Shown piece by piece: positions 44,498-53,920 of a DNA stretch of 57,079 nt (its first letter is position 1; every line of letters starts with the position of its first letter). Below the pieces are notes generated by a model, which made no database searches, was not told where the DNA came from, and saw only the letters and a list, made by a program, of their open reading frames with translations. This DNA comes from Thermococcus sp. Its GTDB lineage: Archaea > Methanobacteriota_B > Thermococci > Thermococcales > Thermococcaceae. A program made the translations under genes and the position numbers. The stretch covers positions 1 through 57,079 of the forward strand of contig NZ_JALSLB010000035.1 in NCBI RefSeq assembly GCF_026988555.1, given 5' to 3'.

Positions 44498-45401
44498 ATG
44501 AACGTGTTTAAGGGCACACTTGAGCTTTTTGAAAGGTACAAGCCCACCCCCCTCGTAAGGCTTTCAGCGGAAAGGGGGGATGTATTTTGCCAAACTGGAG
44601 TTCTTTAACCCCTTCAGCAGGAGCATAAAGGACAGGGCCGTTTTTAACATGCTTATGAAGGCCCTGGAGCGCGGGGACATCAACGGCACGAAAAGGCTTT
44701 TTGAGGCAACCTCCGGCAACGTTGGAATTTCTATGGCGGCTTTGAGCAACATTTTTGGCATCGAGTTCAGGGCATATCTGCCGAAGCCAACGCCCCGGGC
44801 GACGCAGGTTCTCCTGAGGGTTCTCGGTGCCGAAGTCGTCATGACGGACTTCGAGACGATAGACCCAGTGATGGTGCGCTTTGTGCAGGAGGAGGCCAGA
44901 AAGGCAGGAGCAGTGAACCTGAACCAGTTTGAGAACGACGACAACTTCGATGCCCACTACCGCTTCACCGCCAGGGAGATTGAGGAACAGCTGAGGAGCA
45001 TAGGAAAAATGGCCGATGTCATCATAGCCAGCATTGGAACTTCGGGACACATAGCAGGCATAGCGAGCTACTTCAAGGAGCGCTACGATACGCAGGTTAT
45101 CGGCGTCGTCCCTGCGAAGGGTGAGAAGATACCCGGCATCAAGAGGCTTGAGACGAAGCCCAAGTGGTACTTCCAGGTCGAGGTGGACAGGGTCTTGGAG
45201 ATAACACGGGGGGAAGCCATCGAAGGAGCAATCCGCGTTGCCAGAAGCGACGGTCTTCTCATAGGCCTGAGCTCCGGGGCAGTTGTGAGGGCCTATGAGA
45301 AAGTTGCCGGGGAGCTCGGAGAGAAGACCTACGTCCTCATCTTCCCAGACGATGGGTTTAAATACGTGGAGGTCTTTGAGGATTATCTGTGGACGACATG
45401 A
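44498..45401 (+). pseudogene. Cysteine-synthase-family PLP enzyme, frame broken near N-terminus
   Basis: This fold-type II PLP enzyme (cysteine synthase/O-phosphoserine sulfhydrylase-like) is about 300 residues. TATA (CTTTTAAAG, 44459-44467), GGTGAT and ATG 44498 are intact and start MNVFKGTLELFERYKPTPLVRL. This frame ends at a TAA near 44606. The rest continues in another frame from about 44580: AKLEFFNPFSRSIKDR with the PLP lysine, EATSGNVGIS, and the C-terminal PDDGFKYVEVF. One base is extra between 44574 and 44588 (G6 or T4 run). It could be a new mutation, slippage or a sequencing error. The body is otherwise undamaged. Confidence 0.75.
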
Positions 45402-45766
45402 AGCGCCTAAGCCTTGCGACCCTCCTCCTTTTTATCAACGGTGTCATGCTCCTCTACTACGCGTATGCATGGAATTCCATCATCTATCTCCTCTTCGCGT
45501 TTTTGAGCCTTATCCTGGCCTACGGAGTAAGGAGGGAGAACCGCACCGCCATCAAGGTGGCGCTCATCTATGTGGGAATAAACTTCTTTCTGGCCCTGCT
45601 CTTTCTCATTGCGGGAAACCTCTTTTCAGCGGTGGACGCCACTATAAGCTTCTTTGTAATCCACGACATCTTGGGCTACATACAGGCAGTTTATCAGGAG
45701 GAGGAAAACGGAGGCACCGAAGAGGAAAACGGAGAATTGGAAATCGAGGCCTCCAATGGAGCTTAA
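45398..45766 (+). CDS. Small four-helix membrane protein
   Basis: This 122-residue protein has four hydrophobic helices in the first 95 residues and a Glu-rich tail (QEEENGGTEEENGELEIE). No family is recognised. ATG 45398 overlaps the previous stop (ATGA), so it is in the transcript of the cysteine-synthase-like gene. Confidence 0.68.
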   Translation: MKRLSLATLLLFINGVMLLYYAYAWNSIIYLLFAFLSLILAYGVRRENRTAIKVALIYVGINFFLALLFLIAGNLFSAVDATISFFVIHDILGYIQAVYQEEENGGTEEENGELEIEASNGA

Positions 45767-45844
45767 TAACAGATATCAAACCATACTCACCGCCATATCA
45801 CAATACGAAACTATTTAAAGAGAGGATTACACCTCTTTTCGGAG

Positions 45845-46981
45845 ATGCAACCCGTGCGGACGAGATCTAAGGTCCTCTATATCCTCCTCATTTCCGGTTT
45901 TTTCGCGATCCTCGGCTCAACGATGAGCAAGTCCCCCACCCTCCCCCTCTACGCCCGGGATCTGGGATTGGGAAGGGAGGAGATCGGGCTGGTTGCCGCG
46001 GCCTCGACGGTTACCGGGATAATCGTCAACTTCGCTTCGGGAGTCCTAAGCGATGTGTACGGGAGAAGAAAACTGCTCAAGATGAGCGGCTTCGTCTTTC
46101 TCACCGCACCCCCCCTCTATTTCCTGGCAGGGAACGCCCTCACGCTGGCCTTTGTCAGGGTTTACTACGGCATAGCAACCGCCGTGTTCGTTCCGGTTTC
46201 ATTCGCACTGATAAGCGATACGTACCCCGAGAAGAAGGGCACGTTCATGGGGTTCCTAAGCTCCGCGACGCTCGCTGGTCGTGCCCTGGCTCCCCTCATT
46301 GCCGGGAGCATCATATACTTTCTGGGGTTCTCCGTGGTATTCGTCCTCTGCTCGGTGGCGGGTTTGATCGTTTTTGCTCTAACCTTCAGACTTCCTGTCC
46401 CCGATGGAAAGCCGGAACGCTTCGAGTTTACGTTCAACGATAACCTGCTGCTGATAGGCCTTTTGGACGCGGCGGTTTACATGGCGTACCAGGGGATAGA
46501 GACGTTTTTGCCCCTCCTCTACTATCTCCAAGGGAAAGCCTGGCTCTCCGGATTGATACTGAGCCTCGAAGTGGGTGTCATGGCCATTGTGAAGCCCTAC
46601 GCTGGATATCTCAGCGACAGAGTGGGCAGGACGAGGCCTATAATCGGGGGGATGGTACTGGTCGGGGCGGCCATGCTGACGTTCTCGCTCGCTTCGTCCC
46701 TGCCGCTCGTCATCGTGGGTGCACTGTCGTTCTCGGTAGGGGCCTCCCTAAGCGAAGCCTCGACAAAGCCCCTTGCCACAGAGGTCTCAAAGCTCCACGG
46801 GGCGGCCCTGGGGTTCCTTGAGAGCATAAAAGACATCGGACAGGCACTGGGGCCGGTGATAATTGGAATTCTTGGGTTCAGCCGGGGATTTACATTTATC
46901 GGGCTCTTCGGGATCGTGGCGCTTCTGGTTTTCGTGGTTAGGTTTGGATTAAGGGGACCGCAGATAAGTAAAAATAGATGA
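45845..46981 (+). CDS. MFS transporter
   Basis: This is a 378-residue protein with 12 predicted helices. The major-facilitator signature between helices 2 and 3 is visible as GVLSDVYGRRKLL, and its repeat in the second half is GYLSDRVGRTRPI. It is probably an efflux or sugar/drug permease; the substrate is unknown. An ATTTAAAG box about 30 bases before the ATG gives a very short leader; imperfect AGAGG/CCTCT arms flank the predicted transcript start. Confidence 0.88.
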   Translation: MQPVRTRSKVLYILLISGFFAILGSTMSKSPTLPLYARDLGLGREEIGLVAAASTVTGIIVNFASGVLSDVYGRRKLLKMSGFVFLTAPPLYFLAGNALTLAFVRVYYGIATAVFVPVSFALISDTYPEKKGTFMGFLSSATLAGRALAPLIAGSIIYFLGFSVVFVLCSVAGLIVFALTFRLPVPDGKPERFEFTFNDNLLLIGLLDAAVYMAYQGIETFLPLLYYLQGKAWLSGLILSLEVGVMAIVKPYAGYLSDRVGRTRPIIGGMVLVGAAMLTFSLASSLPLVIVGALSFSVGASLSEASTKPLATEVSKLHGAALGFLESIKDIGQALGPVIIGILGFSRGFTFIGLFGIVALLVFVVRFGLRGPQISKNR

Positions 46982-47009
46982 AAACAGGTAAAGGCATAAA
47001 ATAAGAGAG

Positions 47010-47717
47010 TCACTTCAGGATGATCCTGGCGTCAACGACGACCGCTCCTTCACCCTCGTTGTAGACGAAGACCGGGTTGAGGTCCATCTCCTTGATGTAG
47101 TCATCGAGGTCGTCCACGAGCTCGCTGACCTTGAGGAGGAGGTTGACTATGGCGTCTATGTCCGCAGGCTCCTCACCGCGCGCTCCGGCCAGAATCGGGT
47201 AGCTCTTTATCTCCTGGATCATCTTTCTCGCATCGCGCTCAGTTATCGGGATTATGCGGAAGGTGACGTCCTTGAGAACCTCGACGAAGATTCCTCCGAG
47301 ACCGAACATGAGTGCGTGTCCAAACTGGGGGTCTTCGGTGACGCCTATGATGATCTCCCTGCCGACCCTGAGCATCGGAGCTATGAGAACGCCCAGGATT
47401 TCAGCGTCCGGGCGGTATTTGCGCGCGTTCTCGTGGATGAGCTCCCACTTCTCCTTCAGCTCCTCGGGGGTCTTTATGTTGAGAAGAACGACCTTGGCGT
47501 CGCTCTTGTGGAGGATCTGCGGCGACATCAGTTTCATGGCGACGGGATAGCCGATCTCCTCGGCGTACTTCAATGCCTCGTCGAGGGTCTTCGCAAGCTT
47601 TTCATTGGGGACCGGAAGGCCATAGGCCTTCAATACCTGCTTAGCCTCGTATTCCACGAGGGAATTCCTACCGGATGCCTTAACGGCTTCAATAACTTTC
47701 AAGGCTTCCTCCTTCAT
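47010..47717 (-). CDS. Acyl-CoA synthetase (ADP-forming), beta subunit
   Basis: This 235-residue ATP-grasp subunit of the archaeal acyl-CoA synthetase (ADP-forming) turns acyl-CoA plus ADP and phosphate into acid plus ATP. Motifs include YGLPVPNEKL, YPVAMKLMSPQILHKSDAKVV, GREIIIGVTEDPQFGHALMFGLGG and MDLNPVFVY. It starts 18 bases after the alpha subunit gene. Which isoform it is (acetate, aryl or succinate type) cannot be told. Confidence 0.95.
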   Translation of the reverse strand: MKEEALKVIEAVKASGRNSLVEYEAKQVLKAYGLPVPNEKLAKTLDEALKYAEEIGYPVAMKLMSPQILHKSDAKVVLLNIKTPEELKEKWELIHENARKYRPDAEILGVLIAPMLRVGREIIIGVTEDPQFGHALMFGLGGIFVEVLKDVTFRIIPITERDARKMIQEIKSYPILAGARGEEPADIDAIVNLLLKVSELVDDLDDYIKEMDLNPVFVYNEGEGAVVVDARIILK

Positions 47718-47735
47718 CTTTCACACCCCACGGTA

Positions 47736-49154
47736 TCAGCCCTTAATCCTTTCAAGATATTTGGAGTACTGAACAAGGCCCGCCAGGGCCCTAACACCCC
47801 GTTCAGGGGTTGGATAAACGGGTACCCCCTTATCCTCAAGTATCTTGGCGTAGTACTCCGTCTTTTTACCGCCCATGGCCACCGCCACGATCGGTTTCTC
47901 ACTCTTCTCTGCGTATTCGGCGAGTATGTCTATTACCTCCATCTCATCGAGGAGAGGGACCTGGAAGAGGACGATGACGACTATCGCGTCGACGTTGGGG
48001 TCCCTCACGAAGGCCTCTATGGCGTATTTGTATCTCCGGGCGTCGGTGTCGCCGACGACGTCGGTCGGGTTGCCAGCTACGGCGTGCGGTGGGAAGTTCT
48101 CCTTCAGGTACTTGAGGGTCTCCTCGCTCAGCTCGGCCATCTTGAGGCCGAACTTGGCAACGGCGTCGCTGGCCATGACGCCCGCTCCACCGCCGTCGGT
48201 GATGATGCCTATCCCCTCGCCCTTCGGGAGCTTGTCCTTGAGTGCGGCAAAGGCCTTTGCGAGGTCGAACATGTGCTCGAAGTCCTCGGCGCGGATTATT
48301 CCGGTCTGCTTGAAGACGGCATCGTAAATAGTGTCGGCACCGGCGAGTGAACCGGTGTGGCTTGAGGCCGCCTTGGCACCGTACTCGGTCCTTCCGCTCT
48401 TCAAGGCGATAACCGGCTTGACCTGGGTTATCCTCCTAGCGGCCTCAATAAACTTCCTGCCATCCTTCACTCCCTCGATGTAGAAGGTGACGACGTTTAT
48501 CTCATCATCGTGGATGAAGTAGTCCATGAGGTCGGCATCGTCGACGTCGAGCTTGTTGCCATAGCTCACCATCTTTCCAATGCCAATACCTGCGCCTGCA
48601 GCCCAGTCAAGCATTGCCGCCGCGAACGCGCCGCTCTGAGTAACGAACGCTATCGGCCCGCTCTCCGGCCTGTCCATCTTGTTCTCGGGCAAAAAGACGG
48701 TATCAACACCGGTATCTGGTACATAAATACCAACACAGTTCGGTCCGATTACCCTTATACCGTTGTCCCGAGCGATTTCCAGTATTTCCCTCTCCATCCT
48801 CTTACCCTCTTCCCCGAGTTCACCGAAACCACCTGTGATGATGATGACGCTTTTTATGCCCTTTTTCGCGATGTCCCTCATAGTTGAGGGCACGAACTTG
48901 GCAGGTATCGAGATAACGGCCAGATCAGTGTTCTCTGGGAGTTCTGTAACACTCTTGTAGACCTTATAACCCCCTATCTCATCGAGTTTTGGATTAACGG
49001 GGTATATACTGCCCTTAAAAACCCCGCGCTCTTTGTTCATCTTGAAGTTCTCAAAAATGACGTTTCCAACTTTACCCTTTTTGTCAGTGGCGCCGATGAT
49101 AGCCACAGCATTCGGCTCGAAAAACGGTCTCAGTTCTTTGACTATCTTCTCCAT
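47736..49154 (-). CDS. Acyl-CoA synthetase (ADP-forming), alpha subunit
   Basis: This 472-residue subunit contains the CoA-binding and ligase domains. It has FFEPNAVAIIGATDKKGKVG at the N-terminus, VIGPNCVGIY, VTQSGAFAAAMLDWA, and the phosphorylated histidine His266 in ASSHTGSLAG. ATG 49154 is preferred (GGAGGG 6 bases before), with ATG 49160 as alternative. A CTTTTATAC box lies at about 49212. With the beta subunit it yields ATP from peptide and sugar fermentation end products. Confidence 0.95.
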   Translation of the reverse strand: MEKIVKELRPFFEPNAVAIIGATDKKGKVGNVIFENFKMNKERGVFKGSIYPVNPKLDEIGGYKVYKSVTELPENTDLAVISIPAKFVPSTMRDIAKKGIKSVIIITGGFGELGEEGKRMEREILEIARDNGIRVIGPNCVGIYVPDTGVDTVFLPENKMDRPESGPIAFVTQSGAFAAAMLDWAAGAGIGIGKMVSYGNKLDVDDADLMDYFIHDDEINVVTFYIEGVKDGRKFIEAARRITQVKPVIALKSGRTEYGAKAASSHTGSLAGADTIYDAVFKQTGIIRAEDFEHMFDLAKAFAALKDKLPKGEGIGIITDGGGAGVMASDAVAKFGLKMAELSEETLKYLKENFPPHAVAGNPTDVVGDTDARRYKYAIEAFVRDPNVDAIVVIVLFQVPLLDEMEVIDILAEYAEKSEKPIVAVAMGGKKTEYYAKILEDKGVPVYPTPERGVRALAGLVQYSKYLERIKG

Positions 49155-49245
49155 GTCCATCCCTCCAAACAAAAAATATGTGCCATTTTTCCTTCGAGTT
49201 CGATGTATAAAAGCCTTATGTCACCCAAAAAAGGCCTCCGATGAA

Positions 49246-50016
49246 TTAAAAAGTCCATTTATGCACCTTTTTCAGAAAATAAAGGCTTTCTTTACCTTCC
49301 TTGATTCCCCTCACCTCAAGGGTTGCCGGGACATTAGGGAGCCGTGGAAGGACCTCATCCCACGGAACGGTACCTTCCCCCAGGGCCAAGTGTTCATCAG
49401 TTATTCCATGATTGTCATGAAGGTGCAGATGAACCACTCTGTTCCCCAGAAGCTCCAAAAAGCGCTTAAACTCCCCCGTGCTCGTGTTCAGATGGCCAAC
49501 GTCAAAGGTGACCCCAAGCCCCGTGCCTTCAAGGAGCTCACTCAGCCGTTCCGGGGTCTGGGCGTCCAGGATGGGGAAATAAGGCATGTTCTCGACGCCC
49601 AACTTAACTCCCAACTCCTCACGCCATTCGTCCAGGGTGCGGAGTGACGAGCGATGAATCTCCATGTACTCCTCCCTGTACCTCCTGCTCAGTGGTGAAC
49701 AGTGGCCGGGGTGAACGGTTACCGCTATGGCGTCGATATCTACAGCGAGTTCCAGCGTCTCCCTGAGCAAACCCATAGACGCCCTCCTTATGCGTTCGTT
49801 AAAGGAACCTACGTTCAGATCGCTGAAGGGGGCATGGATGCTCAGGTCCAGTCCAAAGGATCGGATCTCCTCGGCCAGAGCCCTGGCACTCCCCGCATCC
49901 ATGTAGCGGGGCCACTCATTTATCCACTCAACGAATTTGAATCCTGCGGAGCTAACCTCCTCTAACCACCTTTCAAGGGGTTCGTCCCCCAGTGCCGTCG
50001 TGGACAAACCTAACAT
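49246..50016 (-). CDS. Xylose isomerase-like TIM-barrel protein
   Basis: This 256-residue AP endonuclease 2/sugar-phosphate isomerase-epimerase family protein shows the metal-site pattern SIHAPFSDL, VTVHPGH, GVENMPY, TFDVGHLN and HLHLHDNHG, with a late LEVRG. It is probably a sugar isomerase or epimerase, though endonuclease IV-like activity is not excluded. The ribosome binding site GGTGGTTG lies within the stop region of the MgtE remnant directly upstream, which suggests a former operon. Confidence 0.85.
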   Translation of the reverse strand: MLGLSTTALGDEPLERWLEEVSSAGFKFVEWINEWPRYMDAGSARALAEEIRSFGLDLSIHAPFSDLNVGSFNERIRRASMGLLRETLELAVDIDAIAVTVHPGHCSPLSRRYREEYMEIHRSSLRTLDEWREELGVKLGVENMPYFPILDAQTPERLSELLEGTGLGVTFDVGHLNTSTGEFKRFLELLGNRVVHLHLHDNHGITDEHLALGEGTVPWDEVLPRLPNVPATLEVRGIKEGKESLYFLKKVHKWTF

Positions 50017-50197
50017 TCAACCACCGACCATCATCTCTGCGAGCAGGACGACGAATAGCGTACCGTAACATCGGACATCGTCGTGACGTGGATATTGCAA
50101 CGTTATCAGGGTCAACGGAGAAGCGGTACGCTATGTAGGCCACGAGAACCTCCATTACCCTTCCCGGGTGAAACGCGGCCGTCATCTTCGACACCAT
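50017..50197 (-). pseudogene. C-terminal remnant of an MgtE-type transporter
   Basis: On the minus strand this reads VLVAYIAYRFSVDPDNVAI in one frame, VTTMSDV in the next and GTLFVVLLAEMMVGG-stop in the third. Together they match the C-terminus of the intact MgtE-type gene at 11918-13108 (VVAILAEKYSWDPDNVAIP, VTTLSDVIGTMFLVW). Two one-base losses (near 50086 and 50066) and loss of all N-terminal sequence leave about 60 codons. Its old stop codon overlaps the ribosome binding site of the isomerase gene. Confidence 0.75.
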
Positions 50198-50333
50198 CGC
50201 ATCCCCTTCATCTTTGGGTATCTTTATTCATAAAAGTATCCACATCGACCGCTCGCTTATGCCGATAGACGGCTCGAAAAGAGAAAAGTAAATAAGGGGT
50301 GGCCTCGAGTAGGAGGGCGAGGGGGGAACGTTA

Positions 50334-50939
50334 GTGGAGGAGTGGGACGAGGTTGAGGTTCCAAACAACGTCAAGGACATCTTTGTCGAGATGAAGAACA
50401 CGGCGGAACTCATGGTTGATCTCGCGTACTCCGCCGCCCTGTTCAGGGAAAAGGAAATAGCCGAAGAGGTTCTTGAGCTGGAGGAATACCTCGACATACT
50501 CAACTACAATCTCATGGTTAGGGCCGTTCTGGCGGCCAGAAACATCAAGGAAGCGGAACAAATAACCTCCATTCTCCAGATGGCCAGATCAATAGACGAC
50601 ATATCTAACGCGGCCGCCGATCTTGCCAAGATGGTCATCGAGGAGAAGCTGCACAGGCTCATAACGGAAGTCATAATGGAGAGTGAGGAAACCATAGGAA
50701 GGGTGATGGTCTCCCCGGATTCTTACTTGGTCGGGAAAAGCCTGGAAGAACTTGATATCCCAACCAACACAGGGGTATGGGTGGTGGCCATAAGGCGCGG
50801 AAAGCGCTGGATTTTCGACCCAGACGAGGATACGAAAATTATGCCCGGCGATATAATCATCGGCAGGGGTACAAGAACGGCACTGGATTACCTCAAGGAG
50901 ATAGCGAGGGGTATCATAAAGGTGATGCCCAATGGATGA
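50334..50939 (+). CDS. PhoU/TrkA-C domain protein
   Basis: This is a 201-residue protein with an N-terminal helical PhoU-like bundle (about 10-110, with AEEVLELEEYLDILNYNLMVRAVLAAR) and a C-terminal TrkA-C/RCK ligand domain (about 120-195, GRVMVSPDSYLVGKSLEELDI ... GDIIIGRG). Such proteins gate or regulate ion transporters. GTG 50334 is the start, with GAGGGGGGAAC before it. It overlaps the paralogous next gene by 8 bases. The likely transporter partner (MgtE) survives only as a fragment next door. Confidence 0.85.
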   Translation: MEEWDEVEVPNNVKDIFVEMKNTAELMVDLAYSAALFREKEIAEEVLELEEYLDILNYNLMVRAVLAARNIKEAEQITSILQMARSIDDISNAAADLAKMVIEEKLHRLITEVIMESEETIGRVMVSPDSYLVGKSLEELDIPTNTGVWVVAIRRGKRWIFDPDEDTKIMPGDIIIGRGTRTALDYLKEIARGIIKVMPNG

Positions 50940-51507
50940 GTTCGACGACATCAGAAACTGCCTAATTGAGATGAAGGACCTCTCAGCCCTTATGATAGAC
51001 CTGGCCTTCTCATCTGTGATGTACAACAGCATGGACATAGCTGAGGAGGTCTACCTCCTGGAGGAGCGGATGGATGATTTAACGCTTAAAGTTAAGAGGC
51101 TCGCACTTCGGGCGGCCAAGAAGGAGGAGGACCCAGAAAGCATGCTCAGCATAATGGATCTCGCCGACATAAACGAGCGCATTAGCGACGCTGCCTACGG
51201 TGTGGCCGATATAATCCTCCGCGATATAGAACCCCATCCCATCATCCTGAGCATAATGGAGGACACCGACGAGGAGCTCGGAAGGGTAACCGTGAGGCGG
51301 GGATCGGTCCTCGCGGGAAAGACCCTTAAGCAGCTCAAGCTCCCGAGCAAGATAGGCACGAGGATACTCGCCATAAAGCGTGGAACCCGTTACATCTACA
51401 ACCCTGGCAAGGATGACACTGTGGAGGAAGGCGACGTCCTGATAGCGGTTGGTTCCGACCTAGACAGGCTGAGGGGACTTGCCGGCGAAGAGGTGGAGGA
51501 AGACTGA
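50932..51507 (+). CDS. PhoU/TrkA-C domain protein, second copy
   Basis: This 191-residue paralogue of the preceding protein has the same layout: PhoU-like helices (MKDLSALMIDLAFSSVMYN) and a TrkA-C domain (GRVTVRRGSVLAGKTLKQLKL ... EEGDVLIAVGSDLD). The two probably form a hetero-oligomer. The ATG overlaps the first gene. Its TGA abuts the endonuclease III stop with no base between, so the genes are convergent. Confidence 0.85.
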   Translation: MDEFDDIRNCLIEMKDLSALMIDLAFSSVMYNSMDIAEEVYLLEERMDDLTLKVKRLALRAAKKEEDPESMLSIMDLADINERISDAAYGVADIILRDIEPHPIILSIMEDTDEELGRVTVRRGSVLAGKTLKQLKLPSKIGTRILAIKRGTRYIYNPGKDDTVEEGDVLIAVGSDLDRLRGLAGEEVEED

Positions 51508-52239
51508 TTACCCTCTCCGATTTCCCTTTAGATCCGCATCATTTACAAGTCCCCCGGCGTACGGACACAGCTCCTTCAACGGGCATTCCCCGCACCTCGG
51601 TCCCACAGGTCTGCATATGCTCTTCCCGTGGTCCACCATCGCGTGGTTCACGTAGATCCACTTGTCCCTTGGGATAAGCTCCATCAGGTATTCCTCGACC
51701 TTCTCAGGTTGAATCCTTGGAGGAGCAAGGCCGAGACGCTTGCTTATCCTATTCACATGAGTATCAACGGGAATTGCCTGCCTCCCAAAACCATAGGCCA
51801 GAACGATGTTAGCACACTTCCGCCCTATGCCGGGCAACTTCATGAGCTCTTTGATGTCATCGGGAACCTTCCCACCGTACTTATTGAGGATTATCCCCGA
51901 TGCCTTCACAATCCACTCCCCCTTCGTCTTCCAGAGGCCGACGCCCCTTCCCCTCAGGAACTCGCGCATTTCCTCAACCGGCGTGTTAGCTATCCTCTTA
52001 ATACCCCCATATCTCCTGAAAAGCTCCCTCCACACTTTGTAGGTTACCTCGTCCCTCATGCGCTGAGAGATTATGCAGTGGACGAGCGTTCTGTAGGGAT
52101 CCCCTATGAGAAGCTTCTCCCGGGGGTGCGTTTTCATCAGAACCTCCACTATTCGCTCGGCTCGCTTTTTCTTCTCCTGCCAGCTCTCTTCGAAGGTGAA
52201 TCCCTCAAGGCTTAACGATTCGGATTTTACTCCGGTCAT
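51508..52239 (-). CDS. nth: Endonuclease III
   Basis: This 243-residue bifunctional glycosylase/AP lyase removes oxidised pyrimidines. The hairpin LPGIGRKCANIV holds the catalytic lysine and PVDTHVNRISKRLG the aspartate. The FeS ligands follow as Cys-x6-Cys-x2-Cys-x5-Cys in CRPVGPRCGECPLKELC. ATG 52239 follows GGTGGTGG and overlaps the upstream gene by 35 bases. Confidence 0.96.
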   Translation of the reverse strand: MTGVKSESLSLEGFTFEESWQEKKKRAERIVEVLMKTHPREKLLIGDPYRTLVHCIISQRMRDEVTYKVWRELFRRYGGIKRIANTPVEEMREFLRGRGVGLWKTKGEWIVKASGIILNKYGGKVPDDIKELMKLPGIGRKCANIVLAYGFGRQAIPVDTHVNRISKRLGLAPPRIQPEKVEEYLMELIPRDKWIYVNHAMVDHGKSICRPVGPRCGECPLKELCPYAGGLVNDADLKGNRRG

Positions 52240-52636
52240 GAACTACCACCACCACGTCTTCGGATACGTTAACACTGTTAAGTTCACCGAACTCATCACT
52301 ATAAATCTTTTGCCCATTTTGGTTCAATATCAGAACCCGCCGGGGGAACATCACGACGAAACCCTTTCCAAAGGGCAGTACTCCCTCAACGGGGTCATCG
52401 AACTCCATATCTAAAACCTCAAGGGCTCCACCCACTATCTCCAAATTCACCCCACTCCCGATTCTCAGCGGGGAGGGTTCGGCTAGGAGAACCCTGAACT
52501 TGAGGGGTTTCCCAAGAAGTTCAACTTCTACTTCAACCCCCGTTCTAACTTCTCTGCCAGAGAGTTTGGCCTTTAGGATGTCTTCAAAGCCCGAGGGAAG
52601 CTCCGCATCAAAGAGCGGTTTCAGTAGGACCCTCAT
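52205..52636 (-). CDS. Conserved hypothetical beta-rich protein
   Basis: This 143-residue protein is not recognised. It is rich in alternating hydrophobic beta segments (VRTGVEVEVELLG, PLKFRVLLAEPSPLRIG, DVVVVVHDRSKIRIVKP) and lacks cysteines and membrane helices; a beta-sandwich or barrel is plausible. ATG 52636 follows GGTGATCGCT. It overlaps nth, so the two are translated together; a repair link is inference only. Confidence 0.7.
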   Translation of the reverse strand: MRVLLKPLFDAELPSGFEDILKAKLSGREVRTGVEVEVELLGKPLKFRVLLAEPSPLRIGSGVNLEIVGGALEVLDMEFDDPVEGVLPFGKGFVVMFPRRVLILNQNGQKIYSDEFGELNSVNVSEDVVVVVHDRSKIRIVKP

Positions 52637-52717
52637 AGCGATCACCATAAACACTTCAACCTCCAGGATAATAAGTTGTTGTCCGATCTCGGCAGGGAAG
52701 GAAAAGGGATAATGAGT

Positions 52718-53920
52718 TCAGCCGAAGAACGTCACCTCAACCTCTTCCCCGGCCTCAAGGATCTCCACGTTCTCCGGAATCTCTATGAAGCCATCCGCAT
52801 CTATGAAGCTCGTCACTGCCCCGCTCCCCTTGAGGATTGGAACTGCCTTCGCCCCCTCAATCCGCACCGGGAGGAACTGCCTCCTGCCCTTAACGGAGAA
52901 GACCTTATGAGTGAGCTTTTTCCTTACATTTCTCGTCTCACTCTCCCTTCCAAGTAGCCTCCTGAGGAGCGGTGCCACGAGGAGGGTAAAGTTCGTCAAA
53001 CAGCTCGTTGGATAGCCGGGCAGGCCGAAGACAGGTTTTCCGTTTATCAGGCCTATTATCGTCGGCTTTCCCGGCTGAATCGCTATGCCATGCACCTTGA
53101 CCTCACCTAGTTCCTTGATTATCGAGCTGGTCAGATCCCTTATCCCACCGCTCGCGCCACCGCTGAGGACCACGATGTCACAGCACTCAACTCCCCTCTC
53201 GATTAGGGCCTTCAGGCTCTCACGGTCGTCCCTCGCTATGCCGAGGAAGAGTGCTTCGCCGCCAATCTCCCGAATTGCATCTGTTATAGCCCTTCCGTTG
53301 ATGTCGTAAATCCTGCCAGGCTTGAGCTCCTCACCCGGGAGAACCAGCTCGCTTCCTGTGCTTATTACCGCGACCCGCGGCTTTCTGAAGACAGGCACCT
53401 CAGAGAAACCAACGGCGGAGAGGAGGGCAGTCTCCTTGAATCCAAGCCTCGTGCCCCCCCTGAGGAGGAGTTCTCCCTTCGGGATGTCCGTCCCGGCCTT
53501 CATGACGCCGAGGCCCGGATAGGCAGGCTTGGAAAGTATCACCTCATTCCCCTCCCTCTCCACGTCCTCGAACTGTATCACTGCATCGGCGCCCTTTGGG
53601 AGGGGGGCTCCTGTTGAGATGTAAACGCTTTCACCGGGGTTCAACTCGAAGTCGGGGGTATCTCCAGCGTTTACCTCGTCGATGACCTTCAACTTAACAG
53701 GTTCGCTCTCGCTCGCCATGAAGGTGTCCTCCGCTCGAAGGGCGTACCCATCAACGGTGGCCCGATCAAAGGGCGGGACGTCCACTGGGGAGAGCACATT
53801 TCCAGCCAGAACCCTACCGAGGGACTCCTCCAGGGGTACATCCTCAACAGCAGGTTTCAAAGGGAATGAGTCTATAACCTCAAGGGCCTTCTCAAGTGCG
53901 ACAACCTTCAGGAACGCCAT
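52718..53920 (-). CDS. moeA: Molybdopterin molybdenumtransferase MoeA
   Basis: This 400-residue enzyme inserts molybdate or tungstate into adenylated molybdopterin. Thermococcales use tungsten enzymes such as aldehyde:ferredoxin oxidoreductases. Visible motifs are PPFDRATVDGYALRAEDT, YISTGAPLPKGADAVIQFED, STGSELV, YDINGRA, VLSGGASGG and LPGYPTSCL. ATG 53920 follows GGTGATGTT. A CATTTATAG box near 53955 matches. The frame runs further upstream without similarity. Confidence 0.95.
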   Translation of the reverse strand: MAFLKVVALEKALEVIDSFPLKPAVEDVPLEESLGRVLAGNVLSPVDVPPFDRATVDGYALRAEDTFMASESEPVKLKVIDEVNAGDTPDFELNPGESVYISTGAPLPKGADAVIQFEDVEREGNEVILSKPAYPGLGVMKAGTDIPKGELLLRGGTRLGFKETALLSAVGFSEVPVFRKPRVAVISTGSELVLPGEELKPGRIYDINGRAITDAIREIGGEALFLGIARDDRESLKALIERGVECCDIVVLSGGASGGIRDLTSSIIKELGEVKVHGIAIQPGKPTIIGLINGKPVFGLPGYPTSCLTNFTLLVAPLLRRLLGRESETRNVRKKLTHKVFSVKGRRQFLPVRIEGAKAVPILKGSGAVTSFIDADGFIEIPENVEILEAGEEVEVTFFG

